Below, piece after piece: positions 11,197 to 22,769 of a DNA stretch of 64,000 nucleotides. The notes below the pieces were generated by a model. It had not been told where the DNA came from and searched no databases. It saw only the letters and a program-made list of their open reading frames with translations. The DNA lies in NCBI RefSeq assembly GCF_009727055.1, contig NC_052349.1, forward strand, positions 37,055,589 to 37,119,588, read 5' to 3'. The translations under genes were made by a program, and so were the position numbers. Within the stretch, counting starts at the first letter, position 1; each line of letters opens with the position of its first letter. This DNA is from Benincasa hispida (Eukaryota; Streptophyta; Magnoliopsida; Cucurbitales; Cucurbitaceae).

Positions 11197-12894
11197 TGAT
11201 AGATCTTGTAAAAGACTATTTTTTCTATGTTAAAACCCTAAATTCTATAATATTTGTTTGCTTAAAAAGTTTATTTTATTGGTAAAAGACAACCCTAACA
11301 TGCTTAAAGCTATTTCGAGGAGTTTAGAGCATAATGGAATCAAATTAACCAAAAGAGATCAAAGGAAGAGAAGAAAAGAAGGAAGAAAATTTTAAGATGT
11401 GCAGATTTTTTTACCAACTGACATCTTTTGTTCGTCACTAAAAGAAGATTTTTGTTGTCTGCCATTGTTTGTCTATCATTAAAAGCTGACAGGTAGTACC
11501 TGCAAAACAGGGCAGCGTTGCGATGCTCTAGAACTTGATGGAAAAAAAATAAAAACATGCATGCACCTCTACGCAAGTGAGCGTCGGACCAACGTCAGCC
11601 TAAGGTCGCACGTTGCTACCTTCTTCAATACAAAAACCCAAATTTTCCTGATTTCAAGGAGGGAACTTCAATTTTTAGAGAGAGAATTTGATATTACAGA
11701 GCTATTCTTGTAAATTTTGGAGAGATTCTGTCAATTTGTATTCAATCCTTGTACCAATTATGCAACTATCAATGGATTCTTGAAGAATTTCACCATCCAT
11801 GAGTAGGCAATTCTTTTTCTTGTGGAATTATATAGGTTGACACTTTCTTGAGACTTTTCTTTGAATTTCTTTCATGTAGTTAGTTTCTTTTGAATGTTCT
11901 TGCTAAGATTTCGAATAAAATTGATTAAGAATGAATTGACAACTCAAGAATAATCAATTTTTGTATGCAAAAATTACATAGTCCTATAACACATTTTTAA
12001 TTAGGGTTGAAAGAATTAATAATCTTGATAGAAAATATAGACTTATTTTCCTCTTTTCTTAAAGAACCTATTGATTTAGAATATTCATATAATCAATATT
12101 GAATTTTCAGTCTTTTGATTTCAAGATTTGGCATAGTTAAGAAAGCTCGTGAGTTTAATGCAATTTAGGGATTAATCGTGAAATGTCTTTAGGAAGCAAT
12201 TAAGACCTAGATTAGAGTTAATTGTTAAATTAGCTAATTAGAGCATTAGTGATTTATTCTTAATGAACTATTGAATAATTTAATTGCATGATTCTTTGTT
12301 AAGTCAATGATAGAAATGCCTAGTTTACATAAAATCCCCAAGATTTCATTTCCCATTGAATCTTATCTCATAATCTCTCTTATTTATCTCATTACTAAAT
12401 TTCCTATAGGGAAATTATTTCAAATAGTAAAACTGTTGAAAATATTTACAAGATATAGCAAAATTTTAGATCTATCAACGATAGATGCTAATAGACACTG
12501 ATAGACTTCTATCAATGTCTATCAATGTCAATGATAGACACTGATAGAAGTGTATCAGTGTCTATCAATGTCTATCATTGATAGTTCTAAAATTTTGCTA
12601 TATTTTGTAAATATTTTGGTTCAATTTTCTATATTTTAAAACAACCCTTTCCTATATCAATTCTTGCTTTTCATTTAGTTAGTTTCTAGTTCTTTAAAAC
12701 AAACAACTTCCCCATAAATCTTTTGCATTTTGGAATTCAATTAGTCTATTTCAGACCAATTAATAGAGGTTCTCTTGGGATTGACCTTTTATTCCATTAT
12801 TGTTATGTGCTAGTTTTAGTGTTAGTTAGAGTATTATAAATTTCATTTGCTTTGGGTAAGATAGAATTCACAGCACCTATTTTTGCACCGATCA
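11197..12894 (+). mobile_element. Gypsy 3' LTR (family I)
   Basis: Starts TGATAGATCTTG after a purine-rich tract and ends TTTGCACCGATCA, a 1698-bp LTR including the 239-bp MITE inserted in it. A second, truncated copy of the same LTR lies at 33100-36173. The 5' LTR is absent, so no target duplication can be tested. It contains the motif GCAGCGTTGCGATGCT (11511-11526), which recurs in the leaders of unrelated copia elements in the window. Confidence 0.72.
12409..12647. mobile_element. Mutator-like MITE, 239 bp
   Basis: A short non-coding element with long terminal inverted repeats. The outer ends start GGG and AT-rich, and the inner part is nearly perfect: AATATTTACAAGATATAGC on the left against the complement of GCTATATTTTGTAAATATT on the right. 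It is flanked by a perfect nine-base duplication, TTTCCTATA, at 12400-12408 and 12648-12656. Nine-base target duplications with long inverted repeats are typical of Mutator-like elements. The centre contains repeated TCTATCAATG words and is itself nearly palindromic. A truncated copy sits at the same place in the sister LTR (36092-36173), so it entered the LTR family before that family was copied. Confidence 0.9.
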
Positions 12895-13281
12895 AATATT
12901 AATTCATTTTCAATTATAAAAACAATCTTCCAATATTGAAATCTAATTTTCTAAACTAAAATTGAATTTTAATCAAAAATTAATTTTTGAAATCTAATTT
13001 CAAAACTAAAATGGAAAAATTATTAATTCTAAAATTAATTTTTAATTAATTAAATTAATTTAATATCAAATATTAAAATAAAACACCTATACCAAATATG
13101 AATTTTTATTCATGTAATTAATATTTAAATCATATTTAAATATTCATCAATTCTTCAATTTAATTCGATAATTATCCATTTAATTATATCACATATAATT
13201 AATAATTTTCCTAATTCGAATTTGAACGTTTCAAATTCTCTCATTATGCTATTTTAAGATTTGATCCGTTTGTGAGCTTGT
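12895..13281 (-). mobile_element. Copia LTR fragment (C family, minus)
   Basis: AT-rich fragment matching the middle of the minus-strand LTR at about 7290-7670, including the words AATATTTAAATCATATTTAAATATT and TTGAACGTTTCAAATT. Both ends are broken. It abuts the start of a plus-strand LTR of the same family. Confidence 0.7.
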
Positions 13282-13656
13282 TGTTGGTTTGTGTGTCGTA
13301 AAACTCGTAGTTTGTAAAGTTAAACACATTCTATTATCAATAAAGATGTTATTCATTTCTTCAATAAAGTTGTTATTGAATTTTTAAAATTGCATTCATA
13401 AAGTCTAAATCCAATAAATTAAAATCCATGACTATTACAAGAATACTTAAACATTATGTAGATACATAAAGATGGATCACGTTCGTGTATATAGCCAAAA
13501 TGGTCTATAGCATATGACTAAGGTTGGGTGCCTTATTCTAGTAACACTATTGGATGCGGCCTACTCCGTAGCAGTTGCAAGTTGTTGTAAAGGTGCTACA
13601 AATGAAGTGATCCTGATTTGTTCATGTATTGACATGAAGAGTGGGGGCATCCTATG
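13282..13656 (+). mobile_element. Copia LTR, left part (continues at 27975)
   Basis: Starts TGTTGGTTTGTGTGTCG and follows the first 370 or so bases of the C-family LTR up to GGGGGCATCCTATG. There it is interrupted by the solo LTR of family B. Its sequence resumes at 27975 and then stops at 28044 at the cystatin pseudogene. The reading frame at 13514-13711 lies in it and is not a gene. Confidence 0.8.
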
Positions 13657-14272
13657 TGAAACCTGGATCTCAATTTTCCTACTTAAGCAAGTAATTAAGG
13701 GAATTAACTAAGTTAAATCGTATGTTGAAAAGAAGGAAAATTCTAAGTATTTGAATAGGTTTGCTGAATAACTCTAAGTTGAGCCTTAACTAGTAAAATT
13801 TTTTCTAAGTGTCAAGTCAAAAAGAAACCATGCGTTTAGTGTTAGGAAGCATTAACGCATAAGGCTCTAATGGGACTAGGTTTGTAGAGGTTATAAGGGA
13901 TTAAGCATTGAAGCCAAGGACAACCATGCGTTGAGCTTGTGAGGTATGAACGTATGTTGGCCGAAGCATTGGTAAGAGGCATTGCCCAAAGGTTTCTCAT
14001 GCGTTGGTATAATAAGAGGCTAAGTGAGCGAGAGCGAGAGAGCTAGACAATGAGCGCAAGGCACTGGGCGTTGGAGCATGCACGCAGACGATCCTGTAGC
14101 TGCTTGAAGCGCTAAACGATGGCACTAGACGATATCATTAGATGATGCGTGAAGCGCTACATGGTAAGCGTGAGCGCTACACGATAGGTGAAGTGCTAGA
14201 TGATGGGCATAGCGCTAGGCGATAGATGCAGGTGCTAGATGATGGTGCTACACGATAAGCAGACGCACTAGA
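13657..14272 (+). mobile_element. Solo LTR of family B, left part (continues at 26114)
   Basis: Begins TGAAACCTGGATCTC. The same start is seen inverted at 37967. The body carries a degenerate short repeat of the type GCGCTACACGATAGG (about 14030-14272). It is interrupted by the chromovirus at 14273 with a five-base duplication CTAGA (14268-14272 and 26114-26118). Together with 26114-27974 it gives an LTR of about 2.47 kb with no internal region. Confidence 0.8.
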
Positions 14273-16799
14273 TGTCACACCCTCTCCTAGATTACCCTTT
14301 CAACTTGGAAGAAGATATGACGGTAGCAGTTACTAGCCTTATCGCTAACACTTACTCCCTTTACTTACTTACTTAACTCCTTTACTGCTAACCTTATAAA
14401 CATTATTAACTTATACAATTTGGCCACATCAAGAAGGCTCAACATTAACTTCCATACAATCACATGCTTAATGAACCATAACATAATATCTACAGATAAA
14501 ATATTTATAGCTGGGCCTAAAACGATATTAACAAGTCTCTGACATTTCTCACTGACATGTCCCTAACACTTCTCATAGCAAGTGTACATATATATACAAT
14601 AGTTAACCTAGTTTCTTTTCAACTAGTCGGGTCTTGTGTGGCAAGCAGCAGCAGGATCAATCTCAAGGAATCTGATCGCTACCTGGGGAAAGAAAAAAAT
14701 ATATTTGAAAACTGTGAGCTATTTGCCCAGTGAGTGACTACTGGGAATCAGGACATACCATGTCTTTCATTAATATAAAACACGTAAACATACTAGAAAA
14801 CATTTCAAGCAACTTCCTTTAAAACATGAACATAGTCATAACATCAAGCTTCTGAGAAGAAAACTCATTAAACATCAATAAACATCATTAAACCTTAGTT
14901 GAGAATGAGCATACATCGCTCTAGCTCCCAACATCTATATCCGGCCAAGACACCCATACTTCGGCCTTTATTTGCTGGTATACGGCCAAGAAGACCCATA
15001 CTTCAACCTTTCATTCAGAACTACCTACGTGCACGTGGAGTTTCTAAGTATCGTCAACACCTTAGGTACTTTTTGGATACCTTATATACCTTCAGTATCC
15101 ATCTTACTAAACATATCATACTTAAGAAAAAAACATATACATTAAGAATCAATCAATCATAGCCCTTAGCAAAGCATTTGTAGAAACATAGCTTTTACCC
15201 TAAAAACGCATGCTTCATCATAGATACTTAGCTTTTATAATGAATAAACATATAACCTTGGCATGCGATAAAACATACACATGCTGGAGAAGAAATGCTA
15301 TGCAATTCATAAAACTTGGTTGCTTAAAAACGTATAACCTTATCATCAAACATCATTGAAATCACATGGTCTTTTATGCACACAAAACATTGAAAACATT
15401 AAGTTTATTTTAGTCACTCACTACTCGTCTGGGCTCTTAACGGTTTGTAGGCTTCTCCTAGCTCCTCTTGGCCTGAAGTAACATAATTCCTTGTTAGATT
15501 CCTTTGAATTCTCTTCAAAATGCTTTAAATAGATTGCATACTAGCGAGACCCTTACTAACGGGATCATCACTAGCGAGACCAACACTAGCGAGATTGTCA
15601 CTAACGAGATCATCATCAAGGAGACCATTACCAGCGAGATCATCTTATGAGCGAGACTTAACATGAAAATCACCGAGACTTGGCACAAAACTAGCGAGAT
15701 TTTTCATTCTTAGTGAGACTTACCATTATTAGGGAGACTTAGTAAAAATTTTAGCGAGACTAGGCAGAAAATCAACGAGATTTGATTGACCAGCGAGATT
15801 TACACAATCTTTATCTCGCTCTCGCTCCCTTGGGTGAGCTACTTGCTTGATCATCCCAACCAGCTGCCTGCTTACGCAACAAATTCCTATTCCAACTTCA
15901 AAAATTTATAACTCGAATTCCATAACTCATTTCAAGAAATTTCCTTAATTAGCTATTTTACCTTAAAATTTCAGCTCCAGACTCGATCTCTATAGCCTGT
16001 TATCCTTTGAACATCATATCCTGTCCAGATTACTGGAATTCTGGACAAGCTTCAATTCTTATTCGAATTTCACCTGTTTCCCTTTACATTTAGCACAAGC
16101 ATCCTTCACAAAAGTTGTTAAGAAACGAGTTAACTTACTAATCTCAATTATGCTGCTCCGAACTCCATCCTACACCTTGTTATCCTTCGAACATCATACT
16201 CTGTCAAGATTACTTGAATTCCATACCAGCTTTAATTCTTCTTCGAATTTCCCCAAGTTTTTCTTCATATTCTACACCATTGAACCCTAAACCTTCTTCT
16301 TCTTCGCCAATTCGATACCTAGCTCAATTACCCTCACTTGTTTCGGCTTGGAGGAGGAGGTATGTCAGCAATAAAAATGGGGAAAGAGTGATCCCTCGTC
16401 TCACTTAAACCTTCCCACCAACTTACACCTTTTTCTCTTTTCCTTTTTTATTTTATTTCAAATAATCACAAAATTATTTAATTTCATACTTCCATTCAGT
16501 CTTTAATAACAAAATAATAATCACATATTATGCTTAATAGTATTCTTCCACCCTTGTTTAACATAAATCGCAAACTCAATATATCTCATAAAGATATAGA
16601 AATTGGCTTACTAAAAGCACTATCGCTAAATTCACAAGCCTACCCGAGGCATTTCAATAGAACACTTAGAGTTTTCCCTTCTTCATTTCCTTCATTCTTC
16701 AATTTTTCCCTACAATCATTCCTCATAAGTAAACCTACTTAACATTGTAATCATATAGTTAACATACTTAGGTAGGGAAAGTAGGGTTTGGGATTTAAA
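14273..16799 (-). mobile_element. Chromovirus 3' LTR
   Basis: A 2527-bp LTR. On the plus strand it starts TGTCACACCCTCTCC and ends GGGATTTAAA, where the sister copy has GTGGTTTACA, so its terminal CA has mutated. The portion 15379-16799 aligns with 24642-26113. Small frames at 14899-15162, 16214-16408 and 16530-16742 lie in it and have no support as genes. Confidence 0.83.
15540..15800. repeat. Degenerate minisatellite of ACTAGCGAGA units
   Basis: About fifteen imperfect repeats of a word close to ACTAGCGAGATCATC, with irregular spacing of about 15 to 30 bases. The homologous array in the other LTR of the same element is at 24800-25090 and has a different number and order of units. Confidence 0.8.
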
Positions 16800-16802
16800 A
16801 TT

Positions 16803-17340
16803 TACCTCCCCCTAGAAGAAATTTCGTCCTCGAAATTTACCTGGAAGATATTAGTTGAATAGTTGGGGATGACTTCTTTTCATTTGCTTTTCAGCTTCCA
16901 GGTGGCTTCCTCAATACCATGGTTTCTCCATAATACCTTTACCAAAGGTATCGTCTTGTTCTTGAGTACTTGGTTTTTCCTGTCTAAAATCTCGATAGGC
17001 TCTTCTTCGTATAATAAATCTTCCTTGAGCTATATTGGTTGTTCTGCTAGTATGTGCATATGGTCAGGCACATACTTCCTTAACATTGACACATGGAATA
17101 CGTCATGAATACGAGTTAGCTCCAGAGGTAACTGCAATTTATAAGCTGCTGGGCCAACTCGTTCCACAATCTCATATGGTTTGATGTATTGCGGACTTAA
17201 CTTTTCGTTTTTCCCAAATTGGAGAATTCCTTTCTATGTGGACAATCGAAGGAATACCTGATCTCCGACTTTAAATTCTAATTCTCTTCTTTGCTTATCC
17301 ACATAACTCTTCTGTCTATCGCGAGCTGCCTTAAGGTTAT
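16803..17340 (-). pseudogene. Chromovirus integrase C-terminus and chromodomain
   Basis: Reading on the minus strand, allowing stops: VGDQVFLRL, then the HDVFHVSMLRKYVPD segment, and then the chromodomain EEEPIEILDRK, VLKNKTIPLVKVLWRNHG and EEATW. The last words are the chromodomain core that binds methylated histone H3 tails and steers chromovirus insertion into heterochromatin. A stop codon falls in the segment before the chromodomain and another after it. The coding end overlaps the word CGAGGACGAAATTTCTTCTA (minus strand), which in this branch sits immediately before the purine-rich tract and the 3' LTR. Confidence 0.85.
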
Positions 17341-18303
17341 CTCTGATAAGCTTCACATTCTTAGTTGTCTATTGAACTAATTCGACCCAATAATTTTCGT
17401 TCTCCAACTTCGTTCCAACATACTAGGTCCTGCAAGATCGATCGTATAATGCTTCTAGGGAGCCATTCCGATACTTGAATGATAATTGTTGTTGTATGCA
17501 ATTTCGACCAATGGTAATTGCGTATCCCAACTTCTTTTGAACTATAACACGCATGCACTTAACATATCTTTAAGTGTCTGTATAGTTCTTTTCGACTGTC
17601 AATCCGTCTGTGGATGAAAAGCCGTACTGAAATTATTTTTAGTGCTCATAGCCTTCTGCAGACTAGGCCAGAATTTTGAAGTAAACCTCGAGTCTCGATC
17701 TAACACTATCGACACTGGGACTCCATACTGACTGACTATTTTGTCTACATAAATCTTAGCTAGACGGTCCAACGTAAAGGTAACTTTTACTGGTATAAAC
17801 TTGGCCGTCTTGGTCAGTCTATCGACTATCACCCAAATGCCATCATATCCTAAGGGCATCCTAGGCAATCCAAAAAGAAAGTCCATTGTCACATGCTCTC
17901 ACTTCCACTCAGGCATTGGGAGTGGATTTAGTAATCCTGCTGGTCTATGCCTCTCAGGTTTCACATGTTGACAGACTAAACATCGATCTACATATTCTGC
18001 TATGTCTCTCTTCATCCCAGGCCACTAGTATGATCTCTTCAAGGTTCTATACATCTTGGTGCTTCTTGAATGCATAACGTAAGCAGAACTATGCGCCTCT
18101 TCTAGAATAGTTTGCTTAAGCTGCAACTTATTAGGCACATACATTATTCCTTCCTTTACTAGCACACCATCTGTTCTCAACTGGAGGTCAGTTTTGATTC
18201 CTTTACTTACATCATCTGCAATCTTCTGAAGATCAGGATCTTTCAACCGATCCTGCTTAAGATCTTCCATTAAAGTAGGTCTTACCTGAAATGTAGCTAT
18301 CAA
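17341..18303 (-). pseudogene. Chromovirus integrase core, inactive
   Basis: Minus-strand integrase. The zinc-binding part (18025-18303 and on to about 17960) ends with WPGMKRDIAEYVDRCLVCQ. The catalytic core (17599-17892) shows MDFLFGLP for the first aspartate and VLDRDSRF for the second. After HPQTD comes a stop codon, and then QSKRTIQTL at 17588-17599: in the family the word is QSERTIQTL and its glutamate is the third catalytic residue, so here it is replaced by lysine. Another stop splits the zinc domain from the core. The protein cannot be a functional integrase. Confidence 0.88.
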
Positions 18304-18375
18304 TCCTCCTCACTGTCCTACTGCTAGGGCAGTTCTAGAACTCCTGAACTTCTGGCGTAACATTCCAGATATCGA

Positions 18376-19089
18376 TCAAAGGACTACTTTGGGTTCGGAG
18401 GATTTCCTGCTCAATGCATCAACTACAACATTTGCCTTACCAGGGTGGTACTTAATTGAGCAGTCATAGTTTTTGATCAACTCTATCCATCTTCTTTGCC
18501 TCAGGTTCAACTTCTTTTGATAAAAAAATATACTTAATGCTCTTGTGATCTGTGAATATTCTGTAATGCTCTCCAAATAAATAATGTCTCCACAGCTTAC
18601 TAATACAATTTCTGCCAGCTCTAGATCATGTGTACGATAATTGCTCTCATGCTTCTTAAGCTGACGAGATGCATATGCAATCACTTTCCCATCCTGCATC
18701 AACACACATCCTAGTCCCTGTCGGGATGCATCACAATAAATCTCAAATTCTTTACCTGGGGTTGGTAAAGTAAGTATAGAAGAAGATACTAGTATCCATT
18801 TTAACTCTTGAAAGCTCTGCTCAAATTCTGAAGTCCACACAAACTTCAAATCCTTCCTCGTCCAATTCGTCAGTGGAAGGGCTATCTTCGAGAAACACTC
18901 TACAAATCGTCTGTAGTAGCTTGCTAAACCCAGGAAACTACGTACTTCAGAGGCATTTGTGGGTCTCTCCCAATTTACTATAGCTTCAGTCTTCTGAGGA
19001 TCCATACTTACTCCTGCTGTTGAAACCACACGACCAAGAAATACAACCCGATCTAACCGGAATTCACATTTGCTGAACTTAACATACAA
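18376..19089 (-). pseudogene. Chromovirus RT C-terminus and RNase H
   Basis: A 237-codon frame beginning after a stop. It contains the RT thumb words [23 protein letters not shown] and the RNase H start [17 protein letters not shown], with the first RNase H aspartate in YCDAS. After ELAEIV the frame shifts to a meaningless stretch ([17 protein letters not shown]), and returns at LNLRQRRW and [22 protein letters not shown]. Two compensating frameshifts therefore destroy the middle of RNase H, including the TDHKSL segment. Confidence 0.87.
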
Positions 19090-19830
19090 TTATTTTTCTG
19101 GCAACGTCTGCAATACTATCCTCAAGTGGGTCATATGATCCTCCCTACTGCTAGAGTATACTGATATATCATCAATAAATACTATCAAGAACTGGTCCAA
19201 ATAGGGATGAAATATCCTGTTCATCAAGTCCATGAATACCGTAGGGGCATTCTTCAGTTCGAATGGCATTACTAGGAACTCGTAATGTCCATATCTCATT
19301 TTGAATGCGATTTTAGGAACGTCGACCTCCTTCACCTTCAACTGATGATAATCTGATCTCAGGTCTATCTTTGAGAACACCGTGGCTCCTCTTAGCTGAT
19401 CGAATAAATCATTAATATGCGGTACCGGATATCTGTTCCAGATCGTTACCTTATTCAGCTGCCCATAATCGATACACAATCTAAGTGTACCGTCTTTTTA
19501 TTTTATGAACAACACCGAAGCTCCACAAGGAGATACACTAGGTCGAATGTATCCCTTGTCAATTAATTTATGCAATTGCAACTTCAACTCCTTAAACTTA
19601 GCTGGTGCCATTCTATACGGTGCTTGCAACATGGGAACAGTTCCTAGAATTAGGTCAATAGTGAACTCCACTTCTCTATAGGGTGGAAATCTCGATAATT
19701 CCTCATTAAATACATCTAGGAACTCATTTTCCACTGGATCATCTTCCAGTTTCAGCTTCTGCCCCTGAGCAACCTCAAAATGAGCCAAATAGGACCTATA
19801 TCCCTTGCTTAGTAGCTTTATAGCTTTCAC
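19090..19830 (-). pseudogene. Chromovirus reverse transcriptase
   Basis: Two frames (19498-19830 and 19090-19479) separated by a single in-frame stop near 19495. Motifs in order: PYRMAPAKFKELK, GYIRPSVSPCGASVLFIK, then [40 protein letters not shown] and the catalytic box FIDDISVY (about 19160-19180), which is intact. FEL in place of the usual FGL is a change at a conserved glycine. Neighbouring protease and RNase H are in the expected order, and the stop at about 19088 separates it from the next frame. Confidence 0.9.
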
Positions 19831-19884
19831 TACTTATATCAGACTTCCTGCAGTTAATCTCTTGCTTCCTACCAGGATTACATC

Positions 19885-20262
19885 CTAACTATATAATTTC
19901 CTGAACCCTACTTCTTGATTATAGCAGTCCACTAAGCCATGATATTTACTTAGGAAATCCATTCCTAAGGTGGCATCAAACTCTAGCAAATCTAATGGAA
20001 ACAAATTAACATAAAAATCCTGACCATTTATCAGCACATCACAATGTTTATAACATTCCTCTACTATTATCACATCTCCCATAGAGGTAGAGATATATAA
20101 CTCTTCAGACATAGGCTCAGACAAGCTATCTATACTAGATGCAAACATGCTGGATATAAATGAATGTGTGGCACCAGGATCAAATAAAACATAAGCAGAC
20201 TGTCTACATAACATCACATTACCGGTCACAACATCTAGAGACTCTGTTGCCGTTAAGTGCAC
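19885..20262 (-). pseudogene. Chromovirus aspartic protease, altered active site
   Basis: A 125-codon frame with the retropepsin fold words AYVLFDPGATHSFIS and LGMDFLSKYHGLVDCY. The active-site triad is normally D-S-G; here it is D-P-G (about 20165-20190), a change expected to impair catalysis. The frame lies between the zinc-knuckle gag and the RT, in the usual order for chromoviruses. Confidence 0.88.
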
Positions 20263-20337
20263 TCACGACATACACTCGCCCCTACTGCTGGGTCGACCTA
20301 CGACACCCTTCTGCTTGGCACCATTTGATCCTTCACC

Positions 20338-21560
20338 TCAATTTTCGGCGCCCCTCGATTGATTAACTATTTGAGAAATGATCTGTTGTGCTGTTGGGGC
20401 TTCCCTGTTCACATGGGGACAATCTTTCTTGAAATGCCCTGCTTGGCCGCATTGGAAACATGCCCCTCTTCCACTGTAGCACACTCCAAGATGCCTATTG
20501 CCATAACTAGGACACATCGATTTCCCGTCCATACTGGTTATAGACTCACCAGTTTCTGGCATCTCTGGTCGGCTGACTGTATTGGCCGTGGGTCTCGATT
20601 TCCTCTTTCTGGATCCCGCTCAACTCATACCCCTGAATCAGCTTCCACTAGACTGACCTATAACTGAAGGTCGAGATCCTCTATCTCTCGACCCCACTAC
20701 AGCCTCACCACCTCTTTGTAACTCCTCATCATCAGCTAGACTCCGCTCCACCCGTTCACTGTTTCTACTAATTGGTTAAAGTTTAACCAATTAGTCGTAG
20801 ATGTCACCGGAGTTCTAATCTCTTTCCTCAGTCCTTGATCAAACTTTCTACATCTACCTTTCCTCAACAATAATCGACAAAGCATATTGTGATAATTCTG
20901 TAAATTTCTGCTCGTACTCTACCACTAACATCGTTCCCTGTGTCAGTCTAAGGAACTCATCCCTTTTCGCATCTTTGAAGGAGCTGGGGTAATACTTGTC
21001 TTCAAAGGTCTTTCTAAACTCAGACCATTACATCGTATCCATACTCACTCGTCTGGCAGATACTACCTTCCACCATTTCTTTGTTCCTTTTTGCAGTAGG
21101 AATGTAGCTAATTCTACCTTCATGTTTTCTGTGTAGCCAATAATGTTAAAACATTTTTCAATTATATCTAGCCATACCTCGGCTTCAACTAGGTCTGTTG
21201 TACCCTCGAATGTCACATCCTCTAGGGCTTTAAGCCTCTCAATGCTATACTTATTCTTTGGGTCGACCCGTATTGAGTCTACACTGGTTGCCAACCTCTG
21301 CACTATTCTGTCAAAAACCTCATCTTCTAGTTGAGGATTTACCTATGCCTGAGGAGTACTAGACTCTCTCTCAGATGTCATTTCCTGACTCATTGGATCT
21401 CTTACCTTCATGTTTCTTCCCGGTGGGTTCTTTGTACCTCGGGGCCTCTAGCGATAGGCTTAGTATTCTTGTTTCCTACCTACTTGCTCTGTCTGCTACT
21501 TTGCCTCCGCATTTTCACCTATAAAATGTACACATATTAAGGACTTGCACTTTAGAGACT
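20338..21560 (-). pseudogene. Chromovirus gag with CCHC zinc knuckle
   Basis: Nucleocapsid and capsid coding region in pieces. The capsid part (21028-21303) contains FEGTTDLVEAEVWLD and IIGYTENMKVELATFLL, typical of the retrotransposon gag domain. Further on, after a stop at about 21025, come FEDKYYPSS and FLRLTQG. The zinc knuckle CFQCGQAGHFKKDCP (CX2CX4HX4C) is intact at about 20410-20465. Multiple stops and frameshifts lie between these parts, for example one just upstream of VNPQLEDEVFD near 21340. It packages element RNA in working relatives; here it is dead. Confidence 0.85.
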
Positions 21561-21604
21561 TAGACTTATGCATGAACTCTCCCTCTCATTCCTAAAATCT
21601 TATG

Positions 21605-21616
21605 CTCTGATACCAA
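21605..21616 (-). other. Chromovirus primer-binding site
   Basis: The minus strand reads TGGTATCAGAGC, complementary to the 3' end of initiator methionine tRNA. It lies two bases inside the LTR edge at 21619. Confidence 0.88.
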
Positions 21617-21626
21617 CTTGTCACAC

Positions 21627-22769
21627 AAGGATATGGGTATTGCCTGTTTGATGTTTTAGCAAAGAAACACAAGGATATGAGTACTGCCAAAGAGATTATG
21701 GAATCTCTGAGAGGGATGTTTGGACAACCATCCTTGACCATAAGGCATGGTGCTATCAAATACGTTTACAATAGTCACATGAAATAGGGGACCAATGTTC
21801 GTGAACATGTCTTGGACATGATGGTCTACTTTAATGTGGCTGAAGTAAATGGTGCTATGATGGATGAGAGAAGCCAAGTTGGTTTTATTCTAGAATCTCT
21901 TCCGAAGAGTTTTCTGCAATTTTGTACCAATGCATTGATGAATAAAATTGAATACAACTTGAGAACTCTATTGAATGAGTTGTAGGCTTTCCAGACTATG
22001 TTGAGAACTAAGGGTCTGGAACTAGAAGTAAATGTTGCTTCTGCTGAGAAGAGAGGAACGTCCTTGGAGAGAAATTGCCCCAAATATCTTGCAGAGAAGA
22101 GAGCAGAGAAAGGTAAACAGGGTACTTAGTTCTTGGAGACCACTTACTCAGCTCATCTAGTGGGAAAAGTTTATGCTGAAGATGTATTTACTTGTTTTTA
22201 ATCTTGTAATGAACATATTGTACATATTTTTGTTTTAAATGAAATGTTCATTTTTAGAAAATATGTTTTTTCTATCTCATAGAAACTTCTGTTAAGAATC
22301 AAATTGTTAAATGTCATTTGCAAATATTCAGATATTTAACGGCTAAGATCGAAGTATAATAAGTTTAAAGATTTCTAGATCTAACTGTTACAAGAATTGT
22401 TAAGGCAGTTTAGATGCATCTTAATCAAAGAGTTGAGAGTACCTCGATGTAGTGGGAGGAAAGTGTGCTTCTTGGCCATTATTGAGAATTAGATGCATTC
22501 CCCATATAATTTAATAAGAAGCCTATTGTACATTAATATATTTATAATGATTCTCTTGGCTAAAGTGTTTGAGAATCACCTAGTAAGACTAGAAATACCA
22601 GGTTAATAACCTAGGGCACATGGGAGAAATATCAGGTATGAGATACTGAATGGTAAAATCATGAGTATGGGATGCCCTAGTTTATTGTATTTCTCTATAT
22701 AACTCAGAAACTCAGTCTTATATATCGAATATATAAGTTACCACTGGAGTTTTAGTCCAAGTGGGAGTT
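21627..22769 (+). pseudogene. Gag-only copia remnant
   Basis: Plus-strand copia gag of the UBN2 type: AKEIMESLRGMFGQPS, IKYVYNSHMK and then a stop, VREHVLDMMVYFNVAEVNGA, FILESLPKSF and LLNEL within about 21640-22000, followed by AEKRGTSL. It ends near 22150. Then, with no protease, integrase, RT or RNase H, come about 600 bp of non-coding sequence with only the last copia word (CTCTTGGCTAAAGTGTTTGA, about 22552), a purine tract (22757-22768) and a C-family LTR. The layout resembles non-autonomous elements that keep gag but not pol. The 5' LTR and primer site are lost. Confidence 0.8.
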
